Shown here one piece after another: positions 38,001 through 48,376 of a DNA stretch of 64,000 nt. The stretch lies in NCBI RefSeq assembly GCF_040802235.1, contig NC_133157.1, forward strand, positions 37,538,501-37,602,500. The letters run 5' to 3'. The stretch is from Manis javanica (lineage: Eukaryota; Chordata; Mammalia; Pholidota; Manidae). Positions within the stretch are counted from its first letter, which is position 1; every line of letters starts with the position of its first letter. Position numbers and translations under genes: made by a program. A model generated the notes under the pieces. The model was given only the letters and a program-made list of their open reading frames with translations, ran no database searches and was not told where the DNA came from.

Positions 38001-39756
38001 CCCATTTTCAGTGGTGAAATTCCGACAGCACAGCAGTCATTGGTTCTTGGCAATTCTGAAATCCCAGTGGTCAAACATTATACAGACTTCTAATCCCTAT
38101 GTGCATGAAGTTACTTGAATGAGCACTGATTTTTTTTTCTGGAAGAAACACCTTTGTTCATTGTCCTTCCCGGCCCCCAGCTGTCCTGGGGGTTCTTTTC
38201 CATTATCGACCGAGGCCATATCCAAAATGGGTTCTGGGGAGCATAGCCTTCTTAGGGTTGTACAGCTCTTAAAATCTGCCTCCTGCACAGAAGGTTGCAT
38301 GCCAGATGTTGTTTTACGCTCAGCCATTCACAGGCTCTCATTGTCTTTATGTTTGGTTTCTTTGAGCACCTATTCCCACAACATTTGGCAGGTATGGAAA
38401 GAATCCTACTTGGTAGGATTCTGCTTCTAGTCAGTCCCACATGCATCTGTGCTGTCTCTGCATAGTTACCAAGTGCTCCCACTTCTTTGTCCTCATGCAG
38501 CTGCCTCTCAGCTTGGTGGCACCTATGTAGAGGAATCTGGAACAGATTGGTTAAAAGGCTACTTTCACTTCAGTGTGATCTTTCCATAGGGATGAGAACC
38601 TCTGTTTACTAAGTTTTATTGGGCTTCTGTTTCTCAGAATCTCATTAATGTTAACTTTCACTGTTTAGAGATTTTAGAAGCAACCTGATTTTCTGATACT
38701 GCAGTTTTGAATTTTTTCATTATCTCCATTTTTATTTCTTCTTTTCAATCAGCCACTTCTTTCCTGAGCTCATATTTCTTAAAGTACATCCTAAGGCAGG
38801 TAGTCAAACACATATGGTAACTTTTTTTCAGTTATTTCTTTTAGAACCTCAAGTACATTAGACAGTCTGTTAACAAGTTATTGCTGCCTTTTGTTTCCAT
38901 TTTTTGTCCTCCAGTGCCGGTGTCCTTAGCTCCACATTTCTAAGCCAGTGCCATGTTGTTCAGTTTTTTACTACAGAAGCATTTATACTACTTCATGGTA
39001 CTGATTTGTGTGTCAGAGTAATGCTAACTGTGGTAACAGATTCTCCTCAAAATCTATAATGGCTTAAACATAATAAAAGTATTTCTTTATCAGATGATAG
39101 TTCTGAGTAGTACCCGGTCACAGAGTGGCAGGGGTGGGGATGGGGATAATTCTACTCTATCCTTTCATTCACAGATTGTCAGGCTGACAGAGTCTGAAAG
39201 CTGAAACTAAAGTTAAGTAATTTGCCTAATATTATGTATCTGGGTTTGAAAAGACCTGAACCAGCCGCCCAGCCAGTTTGCACTCTGTCTCTTACATGTG
39301 AACCAAGCAGTAAACTGGTAGTTAACTAACACATTGCTGGGAGTACATTACCTCCTTATATTGAACTGAAAATGTTTCCCTGTTAACTTCTTCCTAGGGT
39401 TTCTCCTATATCTTGGGGCCATGCAAACAAACGTTACCACTTTATCACTTTGTGAAGACCACTTTCATGTCCCTTCTGGCTGTTATGTTTGAGTGAAATG
39501 TTCCCTATTTGCTCACTTATACCATAAGATATTGAATACTGGTTAGTCATCTTTAGACAGCTTCTAATTTGTCCAAGTCCCTTTTAAAGTGTGAATGCCA
39601 GAGCTAAACTTCTATGTGAGGTCTGACCAAGTGGAACTACCACTTCACAGACAGGATTTTTCTCTTAATGCATCTTTGTTTTCCTAGGGTGATACAATTC
39701 TGGAAACTGGAGAAGTAATTCCACCAATGAAAGAATCTCCTGATCAACATCATTGA
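28908..39756 (+). CDS. NDUFB6: NDUFB6, complex I accessory subunit B17 (four coding exons)
   Basis: NDUFB6 is a small accessory subunit of mitochondrial NADH:ubiquinone oxidoreductase, in the proton-pumping membrane arm. Joining 28908-29087, 30762-30854, 36311-36355 and 39688-39756 gives 128 residues, the usual mammalian length. All junctions are phase 0 with GT-AG ends. The N-terminus ([19 protein letters not shown]) and the C-terminus ([16 protein letters not shown] ... DQHH) are nearly invariant in the family. One membrane helix is visible at about residues 68-86 ([19 protein letters not shown]), with no cleavable presequence. The start ATG matches the conserved N-terminus although its context (T at -3) is weak. 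The gene ends about 0.5 kb from the convergent SMIM27. No disabling change is seen. Confidence 0.97.
29088..30761 (+). other. NDUFB6 intron 1
   Basis: Begins GTGAGT and ends in a long pyrimidine tract and CCCCAG. It contains a broken MIR-like stretch around 29840-30020 and poly(T)/poly(A) runs at about 29890 and 30085. The minus-strand frame at 30206-30664 has no support as a gene. Confidence 0.85.
30762..30854 (+). CDS. NDUFB6: NDUFB6 coding exon 2
   Basis: Thirty-one codons encoding the single membrane-spanning helix and the following KYHV segment. The acceptor is TCCCCAG and the donor GTAAGT. Confidence 0.96.
30855..36310 (+). other. NDUFB6 intron 2
   Basis: A 5.5-kb intron. An old L1-like 3' segment lies on the plus strand at about 32570-33175 (TGAGGAAACATAAGACAACTC, then AACTTTTTGTAAGTTTAAAA). 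L2 sequence lies at about 35440-35760 (AGCATCTCCTGTGTGCAAGG, GAACAAAGCAGA). L2-like gene-poor sequence also occurs around 33430-33720 and 35760-36230. No additional exon was recognised. Confidence 0.8.
35440..35760 (+). repeat. L2 LINE fragment, plus strand
   Basis: Contains the recognisable run from ATTTAGCATCTCCTGTGTGC through ACAGTGAACAAAGCAGA and CCCTGCCTTCATGAA, characteristic of the L2 3' region. Confidence 0.7.
36311..36355 (+). CDS. NDUFB6: NDUFB6 coding exon 3
   Basis: Fifteen codons ([15 protein letters not shown]), with acceptor TATTGCAG and donor GTAAGT. It is too short for simple ORF detection and was identified by family similarity and phase. Confidence 0.95.
36356..39687 (+). 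other. NDUFB6 intron 3
   Basis: Contains a short TA run at about 37240-37255 and a MIR-like core at about 39190-39300 (AAGTTAAGTAATTTGCCTAA, then GGGTTTGAA). The preceding stretch, about 39010-39120, may be an old LTR. The open frames near 37600-38480 have no homologue that I recognise and sit in unassigned sequence. Confidence 0.75.
39688..39756 (+). CDS. NDUFB6: NDUFB6 coding exon 4 (terminal)
   Basis: Twenty-two codons plus TGA, preceded by the acceptor TTTTCCTAG. It encodes the conserved C-terminal tail ending in DQHH. Confidence 0.96.
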   Translation, partial: GDTILETGEVIPPMKESPDQHH

Positions 39757-39846
39757 AGACTACTTCCAAATTTCAAAGGGGTATGGACCCAAGTTTGTTG
39801 CTGCATTTCCATATTTACTGAATATATTTTCTGGAAAGATAACTTC

Positions 39847-39852
39847 AATAAA
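39847..39852 (+). terminator. NDUFB6 polyadenylation signal AATAAA
   Basis: Canonical AATAAA 90 bp after the stop codon, followed by a GT/T-rich stretch (ATATGTTGTCTAGTTCTT) that fits cleavage near 39865-39875. Confidence 0.85.
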
Positions 39853-39870
39853 GTTTACTCTCAGATATAT

Positions 39871-40389
39871 GTTGTCTAGTTCTTCCCAAACACTGTCTGA
39901 TTTGAGACTCTTTAAAATTACTTAATAATAACTAAAAACTGCACGTGCTAAAAAATGGCATGAGGGATCATCTACTTTTTCTGGACTTTCTTGACTTGGA
40001 AAACAAGATGTAGAAAAGTAGTCACTTTGATAGATTTTTTTCTTACACAGTACTTAATCCTATGTGAAGGTATGCACATAAATACAAGAACAAATGTTTT
40101 AAAGAAGGCTTTCTGAGATATTTTAAAAATTGTACTTTAGAAACTACATTGGAAAACATGTTATTCCATCTATGATCTAATACAGGCTGTCAGATCGAGT
40201 TTGCCTGGTTTTTGTTAACTGAGAGCGTAAAAGACAAACCTCCAAGTATCTGAAAAATTTGTATACTAGTGGTTATAAAGGACTGTATGCAAAAATAAAT
40301 TTGGAAACTTTGTATTATGGATTTAAATCTGGACAAGAGTCATATAAGCATGAGGTAAAGAACTATTTGAGTATAATTAAATCAAAGCA
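39871..40389. other. Gap between convergent NDUFB6 and SMIM27
   Basis: AT-rich. It should hold the SMIM27 3'UTR on the minus strand. I saw no canonical minus-strand AATAAA in 40240-40389, so the SMIM27 3' end was not placed. Confidence 0.5.
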
Positions 40390-40512
40390 TTACAAATTTT
40401 CATTCATCCCAAAGATTTTGTCTGGGTATTCCTTTCTTAGCTGTCGTCGGGCGGCTACTGTTGATGCATAGATGACATATCCCCAGGAGAGTAATACGAT
40501 CGCAAGGAGCAA
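40390..40512 (-). CDS. SMIM27: SMIM27 coding exon 2
   Basis: Forty codons and TAA, preceded on the minus strand by a TTTCACTTTTTAG acceptor. It encodes the membrane helix and tail. Overlapping minus-strand frames at 40400-40655 are in other phases. Confidence 0.94.
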   Translation of the reverse strand: MLLAIVLLSWGYVIYASTVAARRQLRKEYPDKIFGMNENL

Positions 40513-40879
40513 CTAAAAAGTGAAAGAGGGGAAGTAAAAGCAAAAAATTGTAACGTGAGTGGTACTTTTGCCCCGCCCCCATCCGGTGCGTGTGCGTTGC
40601 TAAGGTGAGAATTACATTGATAAACGAAACAATGGGGTCCCGGTGGCGAGCACACCCAGCAGCCCTTACGTAAGTAGCGGAAGAGCGTGTCCCCAGGAAG
40701 AGGCGGAGTCGAGGTGAGAAATCCTTAACTCAAGGAATGGGTTTTGGAGTCTGTGGGCGCTCAGGAAATCGGGGGCCTTCGCCTCCGGGCCTGGGTTGTG
40801 GTCACCGTGAAACCCCTCCAGACCCGAGACTTACCAGCGAATAAATCCAGTCTAGGGTACGGCGATTCACTGGCTCCAT
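40390..40879 (-). CDS. SMIM27: SMIM27, 55-aa single-pass membrane micropeptide
   Basis: SMIM27 is a small integral membrane protein encoded on the strand opposite TOPORS and NDUFB6. The human locus was first named TOPORS-AS1. Its function is not established. Joining minus-strand 40879-40835 and 40512-40390 gives 55 residues, the usual length. The N-terminus MEPVNRRTLDWIYSL and the C-terminus KEYPDKIFGMNENL follow the mammalian protein closely. A hydrophobic helix spans about residues 14-33 (LLLAIVLLSWGYVIYAS) and is followed by a basic RRQLRK cluster, so a cytosolic C-terminus is likely by the positive-inside rule. The start has an excellent context (ACCATGG). The same frame is open upstream to 41254, but that is CpG-island composition rather than conserved coding. 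Confidence 0.95.
40513..40834 (-). promoter_or_regulatory. SMIM27 intron with promoter-like motifs
   Basis: The short intron contains a GC-box (CCCCGCCCCC at about 40572), a perfect palindrome TTACGTAA at 40666-40673 (CREB/bZIP-like) and an ETS-like GCGGAAG at 40678-40684. These could mark an alternative promoter. Function is inferred from motifs only. Confidence 0.35.
40835..40879 (-). CDS. SMIM27: SMIM27 coding exon 1
   Basis: Fifteen codons followed on the minus strand by the donor GTAAGT (plus-strand 40829-40834). Phase 0. Confidence 0.94.
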
Positions 40880-41080
40880 GGTAAGGAGACGGCGGCGGTC
40901 CGCAGAACGGGTGGACACTGCAGGCCTTAGAGTAACCTCCGGGCGGCGGCTACCGAGGTGCGGTGGCCATCTTTCAGCCGGGCACGGACGCCCGCCCACC
41001 GGCCTCCAGAAGCGTTTCCCGTCGGTTGGCCGGCTTCTTCCGCCCGGAGTCGGAGGCGGGTTCATGTGTTTGGGGGCCTT
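40880..41080 (-). promoter_or_regulatory. SMIM27 CpG-island promoter and 5'UTR
   Basis: CpG-dense sequence upstream of the SMIM27 start. AAGATGGCC on the minus strand at about 40966-40974 resembles a YY1 initiator element, a common site of transcription start in TATA-less promoters. CpG density falls away beyond about 41080. Confidence 0.55.
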
Positions 41081-42129
41081 CCTCGCTTTACAGGGAGGGG
41101 ACGAGATAAATGAGAAAATATGTTTAAAATGGCTATTTTGCCGCTTAGATGGGCATGCCTCGTTAGCTGGTGTTATTTTAATCGCAAAGTAATATTCATA
41201 CAGGATAATGTGCTGTCTTGTGAATTTAAAAGTTTGATTTAAAAAATACCCCACGTTTTAAATATTAGGCCGGCGTCTAACGCTGGAAGAATTAACATTT
41301 ACTCCCGCATCTGTTCCCACATAATGTAAATAGACGTTCGTATATTTATCTTTGAGAAGAATACCATTTACTTTCATATAACAAATCGTGCGGGAATCCT
41401 TGTTAATTGAACCCGTTTTGAAGAAACAAGTCTTGGAGAACAGTGGCCTGTTCATGTAAGTGACACAAGAAGAGGGTGTCGCGCATGGCCTGGCATAATG
41501 TACCTGCCAATCGAGAAGTGTGTCTTGAGCGTTTATTACGTGTTTATTAGAACTGTAGCACGTATCAAACATTAAGCCAAAGGGCGGCGGTTTGGCTCGC
41601 GAGCAGCTGTACCGAGTTCAGCTCTAGAATGTGTGGGACGCTCACAGCTGAGACCTCAGGCTAGTATGGAGCAATGGGCCGCTTTAGGCTCAGACGTTCC
41701 GTCTCTGTACACCTCAGGTACCAGCTAAACAGGATTTTAATCCAGATTTTGTAGAGTGGGGAAGCATTTCTTTGAGAGAAAAACGTTATCTGTTTTGGGG
41801 AGAATCCAGGGCCCTGTTCTCTGAGGTAATTCCATACTGGAGTAGATCTCTCTCGCAAGACTGTGTGGGATACTGGTTGGACTCTGGCTTTGGAGATCAT
41901 TCCTTAGCTTTGCAACCAGAGGTAAAGTCACTTCACCTCCGTGTAAACTCAGCTCCTTTATCGTATACATGAGGTAATTTGTAACTTCCCGCAGTTGGTG
42001 ATGTTTAAATTAAGACCGATTTTGGGTATCGTGTTTTCCGATTAAGATAGAAGCGAACATTAAGAAGTGCCCTGTTGCCCCCAGAGAGTAGTAGTAACAA
42101 GAATGATGGTAGTAGTGACTCCAGTTTCG
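41081..42129. other. Spacer between SMIM27 and TOPORS promoters
   Basis: About 1 kb between the two divergent CpG islands. No exon or named repeat was recognised. CpGs remain scattered throughout, for example around 41280-41400 and 41570-41720. Confidence 0.5.
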
Positions 42130-42342
42130 GAGGGTTACGTCGCTCTCAATGTAGGCAGGGTGGTGCGGCTAGAGGGCGGGCGAGCGAGTCCCTAAGACCC
42201 GCCCTCAGGGTCGTCGCTATTCTACTGCGCATGCGTTGCGCAGGTGGGCGTTGTGTTTTGACGCGCCTGGAGTTGCGGAGTGGGTTTTACTTTCTGCTGC
42301 CGCCCCCAAGCTGCCATTGGTGATGAGCGCTTTATGTCATAG
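42130..42342 (+). promoter_or_regulatory. TOPORS CpG-island promoter and 5'UTR
   Basis: CpG island extending to about 42800. TGCGCATGCGTTGCGCA at about 42226-42242 contains a near-perfect NRF1 palindrome. There is no TATA box. Two upstream ATGs lie close to the coding region: ATG at 42323 in a different frame, and ATG-TCA-TAG at 42334-42342 in the TOPORS frame. Confidence 0.6.
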
Positions 42343-42534
42343 GGGTCGCAGCAGCCGCCGGGGTCCCCGCTGTCTCGCGAGGGTGAAGCGCCCCCGCCTA
42401 CTCCCGCTCCTGAGGGCCGGCGGAGAAGTCGCCGGGTTCGCCTTCGTGGGTCCTGCCGTCACCGACCTAGCTTTCTGGGCCGCCGGGAGCTTGCGACGAG
42501 CGCCCCAGCCGGGCCTGCGCCGGCATCCTCTGAG
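42343..42534 (+). CDS. TOPORS: TOPORS exon 1 coding frame, initiator ATG replaced by TAG
   Basis: Sixty-four codons in this frame translate to the conserved N-terminal extension of the long mammalian TOPORS isoform. Examples are GSPLSREGEAPPP, EGRRRSRRVRLRGSCRHRPS and APASSE. The exon ends at the donor GAG|GTGAGT and joins phase 0 to the main exon at 49978 (ATT ATG GCA). The codon expected to be ATG, directly before GSQ, reads TAG (42340-42342). The local text CATAGGGGTCG looks like CATGGGGTCG with one inserted A. No other in-frame ATG precedes the main exon. Either the N-terminal extension is not translated from AUG in this genome, or the base is an assembly or sequencing error. Confidence 0.75.
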
Positions 42535-44159
42535 GTGAGTGAGATCGGGAACAATGGGGCGCAGGGGTCGGAAGGGCTGGGCGAGCCGGAGCTCCCGGCC
42601 TGGAGCGAGGCTCAGGGAGCGAGCCCCGTCTGGGCCTGAGGGGCCGTCCGTACCTCAGGGGTGGGCGGGCGGCTCCTGCGGCGCACCTGTGGATTTGGGC
42701 CGGGGGACGGGGGAGGCTCGCGTTTCTGAGAAGCGCCCCCGAGGGGCGCGAGCTTAGCGGTGTACTGGAGTTTGGTCTCGGGGAGGGGGGCGGGGAGCGG
42801 GAGGGAACGCAACACAAAACAAACCGTTGGAGTGTGAATCGAGGTCTCGCCGTGTCGATGTGTGGCGGAGCTTAGGTTAGGTGCCCTAATCTTTCTGAGC
42901 CGGTCTGTAAGAACAGAACAATAATATCTTAGTTTGTTGTGATTATGTAATGCACGGGCTGTTTATCTTAGATCCTGGCCGGTGGCAGGTCTCAGAGGAC
43001 ACGACTATCACTGTGACTATTGGAGTTGGTCTGTGCAGTGTTACACATTGTGGCCTGGGCTGGGCTCGCCTGTGACTTCTTTATCCATCGAGTCATTGCA
43101 GCTCTCTTCACGGGCTACTGTTGAGAACACTGGAAGGGGGCAGTACTGAGATGCAGCAAATAGATTTAAGGGGAAAAGTGAATAGAATTTTTGGTAGGTG
43201 ATTTTAAAGGTAAGTTAACAAAGAGCTACCCAAGACTTAAGTTAAAAGTGGTCAGGGTTCAGGTTTTTTGGTTTGTTTTTAGTCAATTAAATGCAAAGCT
43301 ACCTAGCCAAAAGAATCCCGCTTATCTGGGATGAGTGGACTTAGAGGGGAATAGTTCCCAAACAATTGTTTTTATTGCTGTAATTGGGATTATGTAGGGT
43401 CTTGTCAAAAAAAATCCTACAACTTCCCTACAGTCTTTTGGATTTGGTGATTAAATTGCAGTTGAGAGAAGTACAGGGATTTCTTTAAAGTCAGGTAAGC
43501 TAGGCCCAGGTTATTTTTAATACTTGGGGGTGTATTTTGCCACTTTTCCTAGCTATTAAGTACAAGCATTAAATTAAGTACTATTAGTTGTTACAGATTG
43601 TCATCTTTCTGAGCCTTTAAATCAATTATGGGTGATGGAAATGACTAAAATTAACGTTATTTTCACATACATGGGGAAATAGTATTAAGTTCTTACTGCA
43701 CATCAAATGTCCAACCTGTGATCTAATTTAGATTTTAGTCTTCTGATTGTGTATTCCTCCACCCCCATCCATTTTCCCTAGATATGTATGCTTGTTGGAT
43801 TATCTGAAATTCCCCCATAATGTGACACAAAGGGTTCTTAACTTTGTTAAATACAACAGATTAGAAGATTTGAGGGTAGAGGGTTTGGCTTAGTAAATTT
43901 ATCCTATAGGTGGTAAACTTTGTTTAGAGTTTTGGGAGGCAGTTAAGGAAATGGGATTAGAAGAACTGATTCATCTTCTGACCTACAAGGAAATTAATTT
44001 GAAGTCCCAATTCCCAGAAGGCTGTGGTAGAGAAACCTTTATTACTTGGCTTCTTCTAGAACTTGAAGCCCTAAATCTAGTCTCAGGTCCACCTTTGCTT
44101 CCTAAACCCAGAACCTATAAATCTTAACCTGACTCTTAACCATCCTGTGTTACGCTTTA

Positions 44160-44720
44160 ATTTGTAATTTTTATAGCCTTCTTGAGATACAATGCACATT
44201 ACATCTATAAAGTTCAACTGTTTTAAAGTATATAATCCAATGGTTTTTATACACTTATAATTGTGCAACTAAAATTAGCGTTTCATCCTCTAAGAAACTT
44301 TGTAATCCATTTCCCTCCCACCACCACCCCAGCAAACACCTAATCTATTTCCATCTGTAGATTTGTCTAATCTGGACATTTCATATAAAATGGCATCATA
44401 CAACATGTGGTCCTTTGTGACTTTTTTTTCATTGAGCATATTGAATGGTTCATCCATCTTACAGAATTCAGTACCTCATTCCTTTTTAGTACCAAATAAT
44501 ATTCCATTTTATGAATATACCACTTTTTATTTATCCACTCATCAGTTACTGCACATTTGGATTATTTATATACTTTCATCCTATTACTACAAATGCTGCT
44601 CTGAATTTTCCATACAAATTTTTTGTTTGAACATCTGTTTTCATTTCTCTTAGGTGTGAAATTGTTGGATCATAATGGTAGTTTTTATTTCACTTGTATC
44701 TTAGCAGATCTTTTGACTTC
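44160..44720 (-). repeat. Older L1 3' fragment, minus strand
   Basis: Plus-strand phrases AGATACAATGCACATTACAT, AGTTCAACTGTTTTAAAGTA, TATAAAATGGCATCATACAA and CAAATAATATTCCATTTTAT are the reverse-oriented 3' end of an older L1 family. Confidence 0.75.
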
Positions 44721-45519
44721 AATATTTAGTGATGATTTTGAAGGAGTCTTCAAATCATCAGTCTTCATCTTTTTAAAATGATTTACATTCATTGCCATTG
44801 TTTGATGTTTCTGATGAATACCATTCTTTGTAACTAAAGATACTCCCTGTGTAAAAAAATACAAAACAACTCTAATGAATTATTTGTTCTTTTTACGTTC
44901 TATGGTTTACATTACTAGTCATCCTTTAGCCTTATGCTGTGAAAGTGGTTAATGGGCTTATAGAACTAAGGAAAGGGAAAGCTGTTTTTAAAAATTGTAC
45001 TTGGTTGAGACTTTGGATTTTTGTAATTCAAGTTTCCCTTAATAAATTCATTCTAGATACAATTTTTCCTTTAATAAATAAATAATTTCCTCAAATGAAT
45101 TCCTTTAATAACAGTTCCCTTTAAAAAATTAATTCTGCATTATTATTTTTATGTGAACGGGAAATGTTCAGTAAACACTAAAATTCTATAGTCAAAAAAA
45201 AAAAAACAAATTAAGATGAAGTGTGTTAACTTGAAACCCACCAGTCTATTTAAAAGTCTGATAATCTATTATATAGCAGGGCATTCTAAAGTCCAGAGCT
45301 AATACGGATTTCTTCAGTTTACAGAGTTAGTTTAGGAGAGACTTGGTCTTCTATCCAGGTGGTCTGATAACCTCTCCAGTTCCCTCTTCACTCTTTATTC
45401 CTTCCCCTAACACATAGACTCTGTCTCATATACTAAAGCTTTATGCAGTATTAGGTTTTAGAGCTTAAATATTTTAACAGAAGTAATTAGTATTATATGT
45501 TTATAATCCTATTCTTTTT

Positions 45520-48376
45520 TTATTTTTATTTTTTATTAAGGTGTGATTGATATACACTTTTATGAAGGTTTCACATGAAAAAACAATGTGGTTACTACAC
45601 TTACCCATATTATCAAGTCCCTACCCATACCTCAATGCAGTCACTGTCCATCAGTGCAGCAAGTTGCCAGAGATCCACTATGTCCCTTCTCTGTGATACA
45701 CTGTTCTCCCCGTGACCCCCACACATGTGTACTAAACATAATACCCCTCAGTCCCCTTCTCCCTCCCTCCCCAACCACCCTCCCACAGCCCTCCCCTTTG
45801 GTAACCACTAGTTCATTCTTAGAGTCTCTGAGTCTGCTGCCATTTTGTTCCTTCAGTTTTTCCTCATTGTTATACTCCACAAATGAGGGAAATTATTTGG
45901 CATTTGTCTTTCTCCGCCTTGCTTATTTCACTGAGCATAATGTCCTCCAGCTCCATCCATGTTGTTGCAAATGGTAGGATTTGTTTCTTATGGCTGAATA
46001 GTTTTCCATTGTGTATATGTACCACATCTTCTTTATCCATTCATCTACTGATGGACACTTAGGTTGCTTCCATATCTTGGCTATTGTAAAAAATGCTGCG
46101 AAGAACATAGGGGTGCATATGTCTTTTTGAATCTGAGAAGTTGTATTCTTTGGGTATATTCCAAGGAGTGGGATTCCGAGGTCAAGTGGTATTTCTATTT
46201 TTAGTATTTTGAGGAACCTCCACATTGCTTTCCACAATGGTTGAACTAGCTTACGTTCCCACCAGCAGTGTAGGAGGGTTCCCCTTTCTCCACATCCTCG
46301 CCAACATTTGTGGTTCTTAGTCTTTTTAATGCTGGCCATCCTTACTGTTGTGAGGTGATATCTCATTGTGGTTTTAATTTGCATTTCCCTGATGAATAGT
46401 GATGTGGAGCATCTTTTCATGTGTCTGTTGGCCATCCGAATTTCCTTTGGAGAACTGTCTCTTCATATCCTCTGCCCATTTGTTAATCGGGTTATTTGCT
46501 TTTTGGGTGCTTTTTGGGTGTGTAAGTTCTTTATATATATATTTTGGATGTCAACCCCTTGTCGGATATGTCATTTACAAATATATTCTCCCATACTGTA
46601 GAATGCCTTTTTGTTTTGTTGATGATGTCCTGTGCTGTACAAAAACTTTTTAGTTTAATGTAGTCCCATGAGTACATTTTTGCTTTTGCTTCCCTTTCTT
46701 GAGGAGATGGGTTCAGGAAGAAGTTGCTCATGCTTATATTCAGGAGATTTTTGCCTATGTTGTCTTCTAAGAGTTTTATGGCTTCATGACTTAATTCAAG
46801 TCTTTAATCCATTTTGAGCTTACTTTTGTGTATGGGGTTAGACAATAATCCAGTTTCATTCTCTTGCATGTACCTGTCCAGTTTTGCCGACACCAGTTGT
46901 TGAAGAGGCTGTCATTTCCCCATTGTATGTCCATGGCTCCTTTATCATATATTAATTGACCATCTATGACTGGGTTTATATCTGGGCTGTCTAGTCTGTA
47001 CCATTGGTCTATGAGTCTGTTCTTGTGCCAGTACCAAATTATCTTGATTACTGTGGCTTTGTAGTAGAGCTTGAAGTTGGGGAGCATAATTCTCCCTCCT
47101 TTATTCTTCATTCTCAGGATTGCTTTGGCTATTCGAGGTCTTTTGTGGTTCCATATAAATTTTAGGACGATTTTCTCTGGTTCGTTGAAGAATGCTATTG
47201 GTATTTTGATAGGAATTGCATTGTATCTTTAGATTGCTTTAGGCACGATGGCCATTTTGACAATATTAATTCTTCCTATCTATGAGCATGGGATGTGTTT
47301 CCATTTATTGGTATCTTCTTTAATTTCTCTCATGATTATCTTGTAGTTTTCAGAGTATAGGTCTTTCACTTCCTTGGTTAGGTTTATTCCTAGGTATTTT
47401 ATTCTTTTTGATGCAATTGTGAATGAATTGTTTTCCTGATTTCTCTTTCTGCTAGTTCATTGTTAGTGTATAGGAATGCCACAGATTTCTATGTATTAAT
47501 TTTGTACCCTGCAACTTTGATGAATTCAGATATTAGATCTAGTAGTTTTGTAGTGGATTCTCTAGGGTTTTTAATGTACAATATCATGTCATCTGCAAAC
47601 AGGGACAGTTTGACTTCTTCTTTGCCAATCTGGATGCCTTTTATTTCTTTGTGTTGTCTGATTGCTGTGGCTAGGACCTCCAGTACTATGTTGAATAGAA
47701 GTGGGGAGAGTGGTCATCCTTGTCTTGTTCCCGATCTTAAAGGAAAAGCTTTCAGCTTCTTGCTGTTAAGTATAATGTTGGCTGTGGGTTTGTCATATAT
47801 GGCCTTTATTATGTTGAGGTACTTGCCCTCTATACCCATTTTGTTGAGAGTTTTTATGATGAATGGATGTTGAATTTTGTCAAATGCTTTTTCAGCATCT
47901 ATGGAGATGATCATGTGGTTTTTGTCCTTTTTGTTGATGTGGTAGATAATGTTGATGGATTTTCGAATGTTGTACCATCCTTGCATCCCTGGCATAAATC
48001 TAACTTGATCATGATGGGTGATCTTTTTGATGTATTTTTGAATTTGGTTTGCTAATATTTTGTTGAGTATTTTTGCATCTATGTTCATCAGGGGTATTGG
48101 TCTGTAATTTTCCTTTTTTGTGGTGTCTTTGCCTGGTTTTGGTATTAGAGTGATGCTGGCCTCATAGAATGAGTTTGGAAGTATTCCCTCCTCTTCTATT
48201 TTTTGGAAAACTTTAAGGAGAATGGATATTAGGTCTTCACTAAATGTTTGATAAAATTCAGCAGTGAAGCCTTCTGGTCCAGGAGTTTTGTTCTTAGGTA
48301 GGTTTTTGATTACCAGTTCAATTTTGTTGCTGGTAGTTGGTCTGTTCAGATTCTCTGTTTCTTCCTTGGTCAGCCA
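45520..48376 (-). mobile_element. 5'-truncated L1 (copy D) with 18-bp target duplication
   Basis: A 2.86-kb L1 antisense to TOPORS. The sequence TATAATCCTATTCTTTT plus one T occurs at 45502-45519 and again at 48377-48394, a perfect 18-bp duplication. The poly(A) end is toward 45520 and the 3'UTR is type 2, as in copy B. Minus-strand ORF2 pieces run from 48376 to the stop at 45870-45872. They include the RT segment ([15 protein letters not shown], near 47900), the FADD box near 47580 and the Cys-rich C-terminus ([17 protein letters not shown]). Several frameshifts separate them. The perfect duplication suggests a fairly recent insertion. Confidence 0.95.

Noticed and set aside
40880-41254. N-terminal extension of SMIM27 to 41254
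   Set aside because: The frame is open by CpG-island composition, while the conserved protein starts at 40879 with an ideal Kozak context.
42236-42538. 100-codon frame over TOPORS exon 1 as a separate protein
   Set aside because: Its phase differs from the conserved TOPORS frame and its composition mirrors the CpG island. It is kept only as an upstream ORF consideration.
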